64,000 bases of DNA from Ruegeria arenilitoris (lineage in GTDB: Bacteria; Pseudomonadota; Alphaproteobacteria; Rhodobacterales; Rhodobacteraceae), in the NCBI RefSeq assembly GCF_013030265.1, contig NZ_WPZQ01000002.1:124001-188000 (forward strand), written 5' to 3'. The notes under the pieces were generated by a model. It was not told where the DNA came from. It ran no database searches and worked only from the letters and a program-made list of their open reading frames with translations. Every line of letters begins with the position of its first letter. Position 1 is the stretch's first letter. This document shows positions 21,509 through 30,884 of the stretch, in pieces. The position numbers were made by a program, and so were the translations under genes.

Positions 21509-21967
21509 TTACATCTGAAGCAGCAGATCACGCAGCTCCGGCTCCTGAACCCGTTCGGCCGCAACGTCAGGAGAAACCCAGACCCGCTCGCGCTGATGCG
21601 CCTCGGGATATTTGTCGGACAACTCGGCGACTCGAACGTGATAGACGCTGGTCAGAACCGGTTCAGCCGTCCCATCCTTGAGCACTTTGTCATAGGTGTA
21701 GTGACCCATCGGCTCTTTTTCCGCATCGGCGACCCGAACACCGGCCTCTTCCCAGGCCTCTTGCAGGGCTGTTTCCGATCCATCCAGACCGTCAATTGGC
21801 CAGCCTTTGGGGATGATCCAGCGCCCAGTGTCCCGGCTGGTGATCAGCAAAACATCGTCACGATCCCCGGTTTTGCGAGTGCACAAAGCTGCAAACTGCA
21901 CCCGCCGGGGGCGCAGGAATAGCGGTCTTGCGACCTCATCCCATATTTTACGCAGCTTTTTCGCCAT
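21509..21967 (-). CDS. Nudix hydrolase, DIPP-like
   Basis: 152 residues with RRVQFAALCTR at the start of the Nudix fold, then RWIIPKGWPIDGLDGSETAL and QEAWEEAGV. The PKGW and the DGSETALQEAWEEAG form of the Nudix box (Q in place of R before E) match the diphosphoinositol polyphosphate or diadenosine polyphosphate hydrolase branch. Cytoplasmic; exact substrate unknown. It sits 90 bases upstream of the Pit phosphate transporter gene on the same strand. Confidence 0.85.
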   Translation of the reverse strand: MAKKLRKIWDEVARPLFLRPRRVQFAALCTRKTGDRDDVLLITSRDTGRWIIPKGWPIDGLDGSETALQEAWEEAGVRVADAEKEPMGHYTYDKVLKDGTAEPVLTSVYHVRVAELSDKYPEAHQRERVWVSPDVAAERVQEPELRDLLLQM

Positions 21968-22145
21968 AATTTGTCGTCAGTTCACGCGTATGTTCCAAAG
22001 TTCATGTCACATAACAATGAACAACGTATTTCTCAAGTTTCGTGTTGGAAATCGTAGTTTTTCGCCCGAATTTTGTTACATATATTCAAATATGTGGGAA
22101 AATCCCACGTACAAGGTGTGTTGTGGGTGGGCTTTTCGGCCCGCG

Positions 22146-24599
22146 TCAGTCGCGCCTGCGTTTGGCCCGCAAAGTGGGGTCTGCCTGAGTTGGGTCTTCG
22201 GGCCAGGGGTGTTTTGGGTATTGCGCCCGCATATCCTTACGCACATCCGCGTAAGAACCTGCCCAGAAACCGGGCAGGTCGCGGGTAATCTGAATGGGCC
22301 GCTGTGCAGGTGAAAGCAAAGTGATTTTCAGAGGCTCACCGCCGACCACTGGGTGTTTGGACACGCCAAACAGCTCCTGCAGCCGAACCGAGATTTCGGG
22401 CACGGCCTTGCCGTAATCAATCGGCAGCTTGCGCCCCAGAGGGGTCACGAAAGAGGCCGGAGCCCGACGATCCAGCTCCTGCATCTGCTCCCAGCTCAAG
22501 CGGGTCTGCAATGCCGGCAACAGGTCGAACCGTTTCCAGTCTTCTACATTGCGGACACCGGACAGCATCGGCAGCAGCCAGTCCTCCAGCTCTGATAGCA
22601 AGCCCTCGATCGAGAAATTGGGCAGTTCTATCCCATCGGCACGCACCAGTTCGACCCGCGCGGCCAGACGCGCAGCAGCGCCGTCCAGCCTCAGGCCCAA
22701 ATCTCGCACACCATCCAGCATGGCCCGCGCTATCGCTTCATCCGGCACATCTTTCCAGATGCGATCATCCAGCGTGATTGCCCCGAACCGCTGTTGCCTG
22801 CGCGCGATCACCCTGCGTTCGCGTTTGGACCATTCACAGCTTTCGACCCATTCGATCTGATCGGCGAACAGGTCACGAATTTCACTTTCCGGGATTTGTA
22901 CGGCCATCCGCAATCTCGCCTCTCGCGGATTGCCATCGGTGTCGAGCGCTACCAGATAGGGCGCTCCGGCCAACGTATCGCCGCTGTCCATTACAACACC
23001 TTTTCCAGCGGACAACACGTAACGCGGAACATCCCCCTTGCGGCGCTGGCCAATGCGATCCGGATAAGCCAGCGCGGCCATGGAGGCCGGGCTGAGATCG
23101 TTCCGTACCTGTCCGGCTTGTGCTTTCAGTCGCTTGGATTCCTGCTTGATCCGATCCACAACCGCAGGGTTGGCCTGCCATGGCCGGTTTTTCCGAAAGG
23201 CGCGTATGTCCCGAACCGCTTCCAACCTCAGGTTCAGATCTACAGGCGCGCCCTTTAGCGGATCCCGCTCGGCCATCAGGGCAGCCAGCTGCGCTGCATC
23301 CGTGCCAGCTGTAACCAGCATATGGCCTAGTCGTGGGTGCAAGGGCAGCGCAGCCAATGCCCGCCCATGATCCGTAATTCGACCTTTGCTATTCAGCGCC
23401 CCCAGCATGCCCAGCAGCGATCGCGCCTCGGCCATCGAGCCTTCGGGCGGGGCGGTCAGAAAGGCCAGATCACCCGCATCGGCACCCCACAGAGCCAATT
23501 CCAGAGCCAGCCCGGTCAGGTCCGCGGCTTCGATCTCGGCCGGAGGAAACGCCGCCAGCGCGCCTTCCTCACCCTTGGACCAAAGCCGATAGCACAGCCC
23601 CTCGGCCACACGCCCGGCGCGTCCGGCGCGCTGGGTTGCTTCGGCCCGTGTTACGCGTTCGGTCACCAGCCGCGACATACCGGACCCCGGATCGAACCTG
23701 GCGCGCCGGGCCTGTCCCATATCCACAACCACACGGATGTCAGGAATTGTCAGCGAGGTTTCGGCAATCGAGGTCGCCAGCACCACCTTGCGCCCATCTT
23801 TGACAGGCGCAATCGCTGCGCGCTGGGCGGCAAAGGGCAGGGCGCCGAATAGCGGGCGCACCGCGCATCCATCGGGCAATCGCCCGGTCAGGGCCGTCTC
23901 AGCCCGCCGTATCTCACCCTCTCCGGGCAGAAACACCAACATGCCCCCGCCAATGTTACGCGTCTCGCGCTCGGCCTGAACCACCAGATCAACCAGCGCA
24001 TCCAGCCGCCGCGCCTGTATGCCCAGCGGTCGGTCAAGCCAGCGCGTCTCAACCGGATAGCTGCGTCCTTCCGAGGTCACCAGAGGGGCATTCATCAACT
24101 TCCCCACCGGTTCGGCATCCAGTGTGGCCGACATCGCCAGCAGGATCAGATCGTCCCGCAGCGCACCGGCCACCTCAAGGCACAAGGCCAGACCCAGATC
24201 CGCGTTCAGCGATCGTTCGTGGAATTCGTCAAATATCACTGCACCGACGCCCGGCAGGTCCGGATCTGACTGCAGCATCCGGGTCAGAATGCCCTCAGTC
24301 ACCACCTCGATACGTGTGGCCTTGGAAGCCTTGGCCTCACCCCTCACGCGATAACCGACTGTCTCGCCCGCGCGCTCTCCCAAGGTTTCGGCCATCCGCT
24401 CGGCCGCCGCGCGCGCTGCCAGTCTGCGCGGCTCCAGCATCACGATCTTGCCCTCGCACAGACCGGCCTGCAGCATTTCCAGCGGAACCCGCGTGGTTTT
24501 GCCCGCGCCCGGCGGGGCTTGCAGCACCGCGCGGCCATGGCTGCGCAGGGTGTCCAGCAATTCGGGAATGGCGTCATCAATGGGCAGGCGTGTCGTCAT
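22146..24599 (-). CDS. hrpB: ATP-dependent helicase HrpB
   Basis: 817-residue DEAH-box helicase of the HrpB type. Visible motifs: I (APPGAGKTTRVPLEML, near residue 35), II (FDEFHER), III (AMSATLDAE), V and VI (ATSIAETSLTIPDIR; TQRAGRAGRV). The C-terminal HrpB domain ends in AQRPIQITRDLPGFWAGSY, the usual closing signature. AGGG lies 6 bases before ATG 24599; a GTG at 24620 would add seven residues. HrpB helicases act on RNA, but their cellular role is poorly defined. Confidence 0.95.
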   Translation of the reverse strand: MTTRLPIDDAIPELLDTLRSHGRAVLQAPPGAGKTTRVPLEMLQAGLCEGKIVMLEPRRLAARAAAERMAETLGERAGETVGYRVRGEAKASKATRIEVVTEGILTRMLQSDPDLPGVGAVIFDEFHERSLNADLGLALCLEVAGALRDDLILLAMSATLDAEPVGKLMNAPLVTSEGRSYPVETRWLDRPLGIQARRLDALVDLVVQAERETRNIGGGMLVFLPGEGEIRRAETALTGRLPDGCAVRPLFGALPFAAQRAAIAPVKDGRKVVLATSIAETSLTIPDIRVVVDMGQARRARFDPGSGMSRLVTERVTRAEATQRAGRAGRVAEGLCYRLWSKGEEGALAAFPPAEIEAADLTGLALELALWGADAGDLAFLTAPPEGSMAEARSLLGMLGALNSKGRITDHGRALAALPLHPRLGHMLVTAGTDAAQLAALMAERDPLKGAPVDLNLRLEAVRDIRAFRKNRPWQANPAVVDRIKQESKRLKAQAGQVRNDLSPASMAALAYPDRIGQRRKGDVPRYVLSAGKGVVMDSGDTLAGAPYLVALDTDGNPREARLRMAVQIPESEIRDLFADQIEWVESCEWSKRERRVIARRQQRFGAITLDDRIWKDVPDEAIARAMLDGVRDLGLRLDGAAARLAARVELVRADGIELPNFSIEGLLSELEDWLLPMLSGVRNVEDWKRFDLLPALQTRLSWEQMQELDRRAPASFVTPLGRKLPIDYGKAVPEISVRLQELFGVSKHPVVGGEPLKITLLSPAQRPIQITRDLPGFWAGSYADVRKDMRAQYPKHPWPEDPTQADPTLRAKRRRD

Positions 24600-24641
24600 T
24601 CGGCCCTTATCGGTGATCACGCCTGTGGCGTCCAGCGAAGG

Positions 24642-25355
24642 CTACTTTCGCACGACAACGGCAGGGCCATAGATCGTCTTTGCCTCGACCCGCATTGCCC
24701 GCATGATGTCACCTGAACGCGCGTAGGTTACCAGAACCGGAAAGCGGCTGCCCTGCCGCAGATCACCGGGTGGATATCCGGCCAGTCGCGTGAAGTGCCC
24801 GCTGCACTGCACCATATCACCGGAATTGCTGCGCCGTGTCAGGGCGATTTCAGTGAGCCGTTCGCCGTCAAAGATCTTCTGGCGCAATGTGCACAGTTCG
24901 GCCTCGCGCTGATCACGCAAAACCATGAAGATCGCCGTCAGAGGATCGACAGCCCCGCGTTGCTGAGCATCGGTCACGGAATGGTCGCTGACTTCGCCAA
25001 CCTTTGGCCCACTCGCGCGCGCTATCCCCCGGGAATAGTCCAGCCGTACCCGCGATTCCCGCTGACCGGTGTCCATGTCCTCGACATATCTTTTGGGCTG
25101 AAACTGCGCGCCTTTGCGTCGGCCGGTGACTTCCAGAATAAAGCGCACCCGCTTGATTGTGCCCGCAAGCCCCGTTGTTCCCAACCGGCCTGTCACGGCA
25201 TAACGCGTTTGGTTTATATCGGAACTCAACGCCATTTCGCCCACCTTGACCCCAAGGGCGCGCAACGCAAACTGGCTCTGATTAACCTCTGCGAGACCGG
25301 CAACAGGCAGCATGGCGAGTATCAACGGAAACACACGTATTAAAACAAATGACAT
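24642..25355 (-). CDS. DUF3108 domain protein, probably periplasmic
   Basis: 237 residues starting MSFVLIRVFPLILAMLPVAG then LAEV, a good Sec signal peptide with cleavage near residue 22. The mature part is beta-rich (FALRALGVKVGEMALSSD; RYAVTGRLGTTGLAGTI), as in DUF3108 proteins, which are thought to be periplasmic or envelope proteins of unknown role. An upstream in-frame start at 25409 would overlap the meaB region and lengthen the signal peptide unnaturally. It lies 42 bases upstream of hrpB on the same strand and is divergent from meaB. Confidence 0.75.
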   Translation of the reverse strand: MSFVLIRVFPLILAMLPVAGLAEVNQSQFALRALGVKVGEMALSSDINQTRYAVTGRLGTTGLAGTIKRVRFILEVTGRRKGAQFQPKRYVEDMDTGQRESRVRLDYSRGIARASGPKVGEVSDHSVTDAQQRGAVDPLTAIFMVLRDQREAELCTLRQKIFDGERLTEIALTRRSNSGDMVQCSGHFTRLAGYPPGDLRQGSRFPVLVTYARSGDIMRAMRVEAKTIYGPAVVVRK

Positions 25356-25438
25356 TGGATAAAATTCCTCGTCGGTCCGGGCTGGACAAATCGGTTCTGG
25401 GGGCGGCAAGTAGTCATGCCGTTAAGATTGGGGGCAGT

Positions 25439-26416
<978 letters not shown>

Positions 26417-26561
26417 ATTCGCACGACTGTCAGAGGTAGTTCGTTCGCTCAGAAACATGTATTCTGTATGCGTGTTCAATTTTTGGTTGCTCAGATTGCC
26501 CGGCTAAGTGCGTTTGCTCGGGTAGTTTGAGCGCAGCCGATGCTAACGGAAACTGCCGATA

Positions 26562-27698
26562 ATGCCCAATATCACCGGGACAAATGGCGCTGACAATATT
26601 GATGTCACCGATGACAACGGGACACTGAACGGTACTCCGCAGGGGACGCCGATCGATGACATTCGGGCCCGTGGCGGGGCCGACCAGATCAATGTGACCA
26701 ACAGCACCATTTCAGGCAGCGTTCGTGGCAATGCCGGAAATGATGACATAAATGTTTCCGACAGTTCCATTGGCGGGCAACTCAATGCGGGGCGGGATGA
26801 CGATACCGTCAATGTTCAAGGCTCAAGTATCGGCAACATCCGGTTGGGACGTGGCAACGATACTCTCAATTTCAGCAGCACAAACGTCTCCGGAGACGTT
26901 CGGGGTGGTAATGGAACCGATGCGCTTAACCTGCCCGAAGGCACGGTAGTCAATGACAGCACATTTGGCACCTTCACGGTTGTCGCCGGAACCAGCTATT
27001 CCCTTTCCGGGGGCACCTTTACCCTGCCATCAGGGATCACCGTTACCTACAGCACCTTTGAAACAGGTACCGGCTTTGTCTGCTTTACCCGTGATACTCT
27101 GATCTTATCAGAACGTGGTCCGGTTCGCGTGCAGGATCTGCGCACCGGCGATATGGTCCCGACCAAAGGTCATGGGATGCAACCCCTCCGCTGGATCGGT
27201 CGCCGCCGCTTTGACACCGGTTCGCTTGAAGATAATGCCAAGCGCCGCCCGGTTCGTATCCTTGCCGGAGCGCTGGGCGGTGGTTTGCCAGAACGTGACT
27301 TGCTGGTGTCGCGCCAACACAGGATGCTGGTGCAGTCCAGGATTGCCGAACGTATGTTCGGAGCATCCGATGTGCTGATCCCGGCGATCAAGCTGATTGC
27401 GCTGCCCGGGATCTTTGTCGATGAGACAGTCGAAAGTGTTGAGTACTTCCACCTGCTTTTCGATCGTCACGAAATCGTCTTTGCCGAAGGCGCCCCTAGC
27501 GAGAGCCTTTATACCGGGCCGGAAGCGCTCAAATCCCTGAGCCCTGAAGCGCGGCGTGAGATCTTTGATATCTTCCCGGAACTGGCCGAGATGAACTATG
27601 CCCCCAATCCAGCCAGCTATATTCCCAAGGGCCGCCAGCAGGCGCAGCTGGTCGCGCGGCACCTGAAGAACAACAAGCCACTGTTGCAGGCGATCTGA
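26562..27698 (+). CDS. Repeat protein with C-terminal Hint (Hedgehog/intein) domain
   Basis: 378 residues. Residues about 42-121 are four imperfect 19-20-residue repeats (INVTNSTISGSVRGNAGNDD and variants ending GRGNDT, GGNGTD) that resemble RTX/beta-solenoid calcium-binding repeats. A Hint_2 domain begins at C174 (GFVCFTRDTLILSERGPVRV) and runs to about residue 310 with SRQHRMLVQS and FDRHEIVFAEG blocks. Hint domains of this class are self-cleaving modules in secreted proteins; the first-residue cysteine and the SRQHR histidine are intact. There is no N-terminal signal peptide, so type I secretion is possible. The extreme C terminus (about 60 residues) is unassigned. Confidence 0.85.
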   Translation: MPNITGTNGADNIDVTDDNGTLNGTPQGTPIDDIRARGGADQINVTNSTISGSVRGNAGNDDINVSDSSIGGQLNAGRDDDTVNVQGSSIGNIRLGRGNDTLNFSSTNVSGDVRGGNGTDALNLPEGTVVNDSTFGTFTVVAGTSYSLSGGTFTLPSGITVTYSTFETGTGFVCFTRDTLILSERGPVRVQDLRTGDMVPTKGHGMQPLRWIGRRRFDTGSLEDNAKRRPVRILAGALGGGLPERDLLVSRQHRMLVQSRIAERMFGASDVLIPAIKLIALPGIFVDETVESVEYFHLLFDRHEIVFAEGAPSESLYTGPEALKSLSPEARREIFDIFPELAEMNYAPNPASYIPKGRQQAQLVARHLKNNKPLLQAI

Positions 27699-27928
27699 AG
27701 GCATTTGGCACGCTCATACCCTTGCTTCATGTATTCTGGGCTTTGTAGAACTAAGCCGCTGGCAGGGAATCTGAAATCCCGGCAAAAGATTTCGCCCCGC
27801 CCGTCTTGACCCTCCGTGCGATTCCCACTACACGCATCCAACCAGTTTTCGGGCGCGACTTCGGGTTGCGCCCCTTGTGATTTGGCCGAGGGCGTTATGC
27901 CCGGCCACCAGAAACAAAGGAAGAAACC

Positions 27929-28216
27929 ATGTCGCGCCGTTGCGAACTGACCGGAAAAGGCCCGATGACTGGCAACAATGTCAGTCACGCCAAAAACAGA
28001 ACTCGTCGTCGTTTCCTGCCCAACCTGAACGACGTTACACTGCAGTCGGAAACACTGGGTCGTGGCGTCAAGCTGCGCATCTCGGCAGCTGCTCTGCGCT
28101 CAGTTGACCACCGTGGTGGTCTGGACGCTTTCCTGGCGAAAGCCAAGGATGATGAACTGTCCGCGAACGCACTGAAAGTGAAAAAAGAAATCGCCAAAGC
28201 ACAAGCTTCGGCGTAA
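27929..28216 (+). CDS. rpmB: 50S ribosomal protein L28
   Basis: 95 residues with the L28 pattern [20 protein letters not shown], then [13 protein letters not shown]. The single N-terminal cysteine does not make a zinc ribbon, as in the C-minus form. AGGAAG lies about 6 bases before the ATG. A strong terminator follows at 28240, so the gene is a single-gene transcript. Confidence 0.98.
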   Translation: MSRRCELTGKGPMTGNNVSHAKNRTRRRFLPNLNDVTLQSETLGRGVKLRISAAALRSVDHRGGLDAFLAKAKDDELSANALKVKKEIAKAQASA

Positions 28217-28239
28217 CGCTTTTTCACTGCGAAATTTCG

Positions 28240-28270
28240 AACCCCTGTTCCTGATGGAGCAGGGGTTTTT
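28240..28270 (+). terminator. Rho-independent terminator of rpmB
   Basis: A 12-bp stem (AACCCCTGTTCC with GGAGCAGGGGTT, one G-T pair) around a TGAT loop, followed by TTTTTCTTT, lies 23 bases after the rpmB stop. Confidence 0.9.
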
Positions 28271-28288
28271 CTTTGTACGTATCGGTCT

Positions 28289-28780
28289 TCAAGGGGTCTG
28301 CAGCCTGAATTTCTGAAACCCGGTATCATCATATGTGACCATACCCTCGGAAACGGCACCAAGCCGCCGCAGGGCGCCCAGATTGCGCCGGGTTGGTGGC
28401 AGCAGAAAGGTTACCGAGGATATGCGCGGATCATTACGGGCAAATTCCAGTGCTTTTCGTGTGATGGCATTCCCCAGCCCAAACGAATCTGCAGTCAGAA
28501 CCAGCCCGTAGTCCCAGTCTTTGCCTTCTCGTTGGAAACCGCCCCAGCCGACATAGTCCCCCCTGTGAAGGATAGCCCAGTGCCCCAATCCGTCGCGTTT
28601 CCAGTACATTTCTTTGGCTGTGACAAAGCTCTGCACCTGAGCTGAATCCCAGGGCGATGTCATCAGCGGCAGATGCGCCGCCACGCGAGGATCAGACATG
28701 TGCTTCATGATTCTGTCCTGGGAAATCTCAGGCAATCGCACAAATTGAATGTCGCTTGAATCGATAGGTTTCATGGCCAT
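28289..28780 (-). CDS. GNAT family N-acetyltransferase
   Basis: 163 residues resembling acetyltransferase_3/RimJ-like enzymes: IQFVRLPEISQDRIMKHM at the N terminus, GHWAILHRGDYVGWGGFQ in the central sheet, and FGLGNAITRKALEFARNDP as a degenerate acetyl-CoA loop, followed by RRNLGALRRLGAV. The acceptor is unknown. ATG 28774 (third codon) is an equally good start. It ends 19 bases from the rpmB terminator, converging on it. Confidence 0.75.
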   Translation of the reverse strand: MAMKPIDSSDIQFVRLPEISQDRIMKHMSDPRVAAHLPLMTSPWDSAQVQSFVTAKEMYWKRDGLGHWAILHRGDYVGWGGFQREGKDWDYGLVLTADSFGLGNAITRKALEFARNDPRISSVTFLLPPTRRNLGALRRLGAVSEGMVTYDDTGFQKFRLQTP

Positions 28781-28955
28781 GACTTAGCTGATTTCGGCGT
28801 CACTGCCAGCCAGTCTGGCATAAATCCAAAGTTGGTGGATCAGGGTGAATTATTCCAAACTGTGAATAATAAGGGGTGCTACAGTGATATTGTTCACATA
28901 CGATATGCTGAATTTGAATTATGTCTAAGCTTATTCAGAATCGGAGGCCATATTC

Positions 28956-29108
28956 ATGCCTGTAAGACTTACTGAAATTCTGGCAATTCCCTCGAAAATT
29001 TTGGTCGAGGCAGTCAGAACCTGCACCGTTATCCAGCGAAGGGTAAATCGGCTGCATACAAGTATGACGATAGATCCGACCAACAGATCGGGCCTTGATA
29101 ACCGGTAA
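28956..29108 (+). CDS. Possible small protein, 50 residues, unknown
   Basis: In the 446-base stretch between the GNAT gene and the copper-related genes, an ATG at 28956 has a strong GGAGG 9-10 bases upstream and opens a 50-codon frame (MPVRLTEILAIPSKILVEAV...). The predicted product is basic, with an amphipathic N-terminal half and no membrane segment. Base composition here is lower in GC than in neighbouring genes. It may be a real small gene or chance; no family is recognised. The rest of the stretch holds only the inverted repeats noted at 29133-29233. Confidence 0.25.
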   Translation: MPVRLTEILAIPSKILVEAVRTCTVIQRRVNRLHTSMTIDPTNRSGLDNR

Positions 29109-29132
29109 CAAAATCTGCCGGATACTGAATAA

Positions 29133-29233
29133 CCAGACGGGGAATACGGCGCGGTTGGCCAAACTGTCTCAGCACGCCGATTGCGCTTGAAGCCCCGTCT
29201 GGCCTGGGCCTATACCATTGGTCGAAATGGTAT
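29133..29233 (+). promoter_or_regulatory. Two inverted repeats in the leader of the copper-related operon
   Basis: CCAGACGGGG (29133-29142) pairs perfectly with CCCCGTCTGG (29193-29202). A second perfect 8-bp repeat, ATACCATT (29212-29219) with AATGGTAT (29226-29233) around GGTCGA, has the ATG at 29227 inside its right arm. If that ATG is used, the hairpin would hide the start codon; otherwise the repeat could be an operator. Confidence 0.4.
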
Positions 29234-29577
29234 CGATGCTTCGGAAATCACTGCCTTTTGTATTGTCTCTGCTTCTGGTTCTAACCGGGCAGAGCGTTGC
29301 AGCGTCACGTGGTGTAGATGCTGCTGTCGGTCAGATGGTTCTGTGCACGGGCGAAGGCCCTGTTGTCGTCTACATGGACGAGAACGGCCAGCCGACCAAA
29401 CCGCCTCATTTCTGTCCCGAATTTGCTCTGACTTTGCTGGGCGCTATTGCGGTTGCACAACCCGGGCTACCTGAGGCTCCGGATCGGGTACTGCCCTCTC
29501 CCGCGCATCGGGTCGAAAGCCTGATCGCAGCGCCTCGGCCTTCACAGCCCGCGCGGGCACCTCCCTTTTCTGTCTGA
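29227..29577 (+). CDS. Small secreted protein upstream of PCuAC, DUF2946-like
   Basis: 116 residues with a signal peptide (LRKSLPFVLSLLLVLTGQ, then SVAAS) and a short mature region with MVLCTGEGPVVVYMDENGQP and HFCPEF: two cysteines and a histidine that could bind metal, in the manner of DUF2946 proteins. The tail is proline-rich. It is 41 bases upstream of the PCuAC copper chaperone gene on the same strand, suggesting a periplasmic copper-handling role. Starts at 29227 and 29236 are both possible; the second would free the start from the hairpin. Confidence 0.6.
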   Translation: MVSMLRKSLPFVLSLLLVLTGQSVAASRGVDAAVGQMVLCTGEGPVVVYMDENGQPTKPPHFCPEFALTLLGAIAVAQPGLPEAPDRVLPSPAHRVESLIAAPRPSQPARAPPFSV

Positions 29578-29618
29578 ACTCTTCTCAATCTGTCAGACAA
29601 TTCAAAAGGAGAAGGCAA

Positions 29619-30092
29619 ATGACCTTCAAATCCACTCTGCTCGCCGCGCTGGCCTCTGCAACACTTGCCACCGCCGCTTTTGCTGAAGACACCATCAAAA
29701 TTGGCGACGCCTATGCCCGGTCTTCGGGGAAAACAGCCAAGGCGGGCGCAGCTTTCATGATGATCGAAAACACTGGCGACACTGATGATCGTCTGATTGG
29801 TGTGTCGTCCGATGCTGCCGGTCGCGTTGAACTTCATACTCACATGATTGATGACAACGGCGTCGCGAAGATGATGCACGTCGAAGAAGGCTTTGCCATT
29901 CCGGCAGGTGAAACGCACATGCTGCAGCGTGGCGGTGACCACGTCATGTTCATGGGTCTGTCGCAGCCTTTTGAACAGGGTGCGATGGTTCCGGTGACTC
30001 TGGTCTTTGAAAAGGCCGGCGAGATCGAAGTTGAGATCCCCGTCGATCTCGAACGTCAGGACAGCGGTGCCCACGGCGGACATTCGAACTGA
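29619..30092 (+). CDS. PCuAC-type periplasmic copper chaperone
   Basis: 157 residues: signal peptide (residues 1-22, ending AFA-ED), then the PCuAC cupredoxin-like fold. The Cu(I)-binding residues follow the H-M...H-x-M pattern: LHTHMIDD and KMMHVEEG, then ETHMLQRGGDHVMFMGL. The C-terminal AHGGHSN adds further histidines. These chaperones deliver Cu(I) to cytochrome oxidase. GGAG lies 7-8 bases before the ATG. It forms a pair with the secreted Cys/His protein upstream. Confidence 0.92.
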   Translation: MTFKSTLLAALASATLATAAFAEDTIKIGDAYARSSGKTAKAGAAFMMIENTGDTDDRLIGVSSDAAGRVELHTHMIDDNGVAKMMHVEEGFAIPAGETHMLQRGGDHVMFMGLSQPFEQGAMVPVTLVFEKAGEIEVEIPVDLERQDSGAHGGHSN

Positions 30093-30109
30093 GGCAACGC
30101 CTGTCTTCA

Positions 30110-30164
30110 GGCCGCAATGCGGCCCTATTCATGCGTCAGGCCGGGCAATGCTTGGCCTGTTTTC
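30110..30164 (+). terminator. Terminator(s) after the PCuAC gene
   Basis: Two hairpins in tandem: GGCCGC AAT GCGGCC (30110-30124), then CAGGCC with GGCCTG (30137-30159) followed directly by TTTTC. The second has the form of a Rho-independent terminator. Confidence 0.65.
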
Positions 30165-30196
30165 GTCTGGATGCGTAGGTGTCAGATCGCGGCTGT

Positions 30197-30805
30197 CTAG
30201 CGATTGATGACGCGCATCCCAACACGGTCTCCAGCTGACTTGAAACGGGCGGCCATGAAGAACATGACCACAGCAAAGGCCAACGCCGAGAACGCAATTG
30301 CCCAACCCAGTGCGACAAGCCCGCCTACTGGCCAGAACACCAGCACCAGCCCGATGATAAGCGCCACGATGCCTGAATTCCGCACGGTCGCACGTTCCGG
30401 GTCCGAGGCGTGCATCTGTCCAATCGCGATAAGCGAGCCAATGCCGATGATAAGCGCCCAGGCGCCCAGCAGGAAAAACGTGACCTTGGCAACACCTTCC
30501 GGCCAGAACAGCAGAACAAGCCCTATCAGGACCGCACCGATACCGACGCCTCCGACAAGCCCCCGGCGACCAAAGCCCATCAGTGTAAGCGCACCGTCCA
30601 GAACCAGAAGGACGCCAACCAGACGCAGCAGCAACGAAATGCTGCCTGTGGGCCAGAATAGCGCTGCAATCCCGACCAGAGCCGCCAATATCCCGCGCAA
30701 CAGGAAGGTCCACCACAGATTGGCCAGATTCTCGCTGAGCGCATCCCGGCCCGCCATGCTGCCATCATCGACGATTTCGCCGTCTTGGGTTTCGTTTTCA
30801 GTCAT
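30197..30805 (-). CDS. DUF308/HdeD-family membrane protein
   Basis: 202 residues: a polar N terminus of about 30 residues, then six hydrophobic segments in three pairs with the repeated motif ALFWPTGSISLLLRLVGVLL / LLFWPEGVAKVTFFLLGAWA / LVFWPVGGLVALGWAIAFSA. This triplicated FWP pattern is the DUF308 (HdeD) signature. HdeD is linked with acid resistance in enteric bacteria; the role here is unknown. It ends 105 bases from the PCuAC stop and converges on that gene. Confidence 0.85.
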   Translation of the reverse strand: MTENETQDGEIVDDGSMAGRDALSENLANLWWTFLLRGILAALVGIAALFWPTGSISLLLRLVGVLLVLDGALTLMGFGRRGLVGGVGIGAVLIGLVLLFWPEGVAKVTFFLLGAWALIIGIGSLIAIGQMHASDPERATVRNSGIVALIIGLVLVFWPVGGLVALGWAIAFSALAFAVVMFFMAARFKSAGDRVGMRVINR

Positions 30806-30884
30806 GGGTCTCCCCCAGCTTGTTGAGCTCTCAGCATAAACGAGAAATTGGTGAAATGTCTTCTACCTTCGCGAGGGGCCGCAC

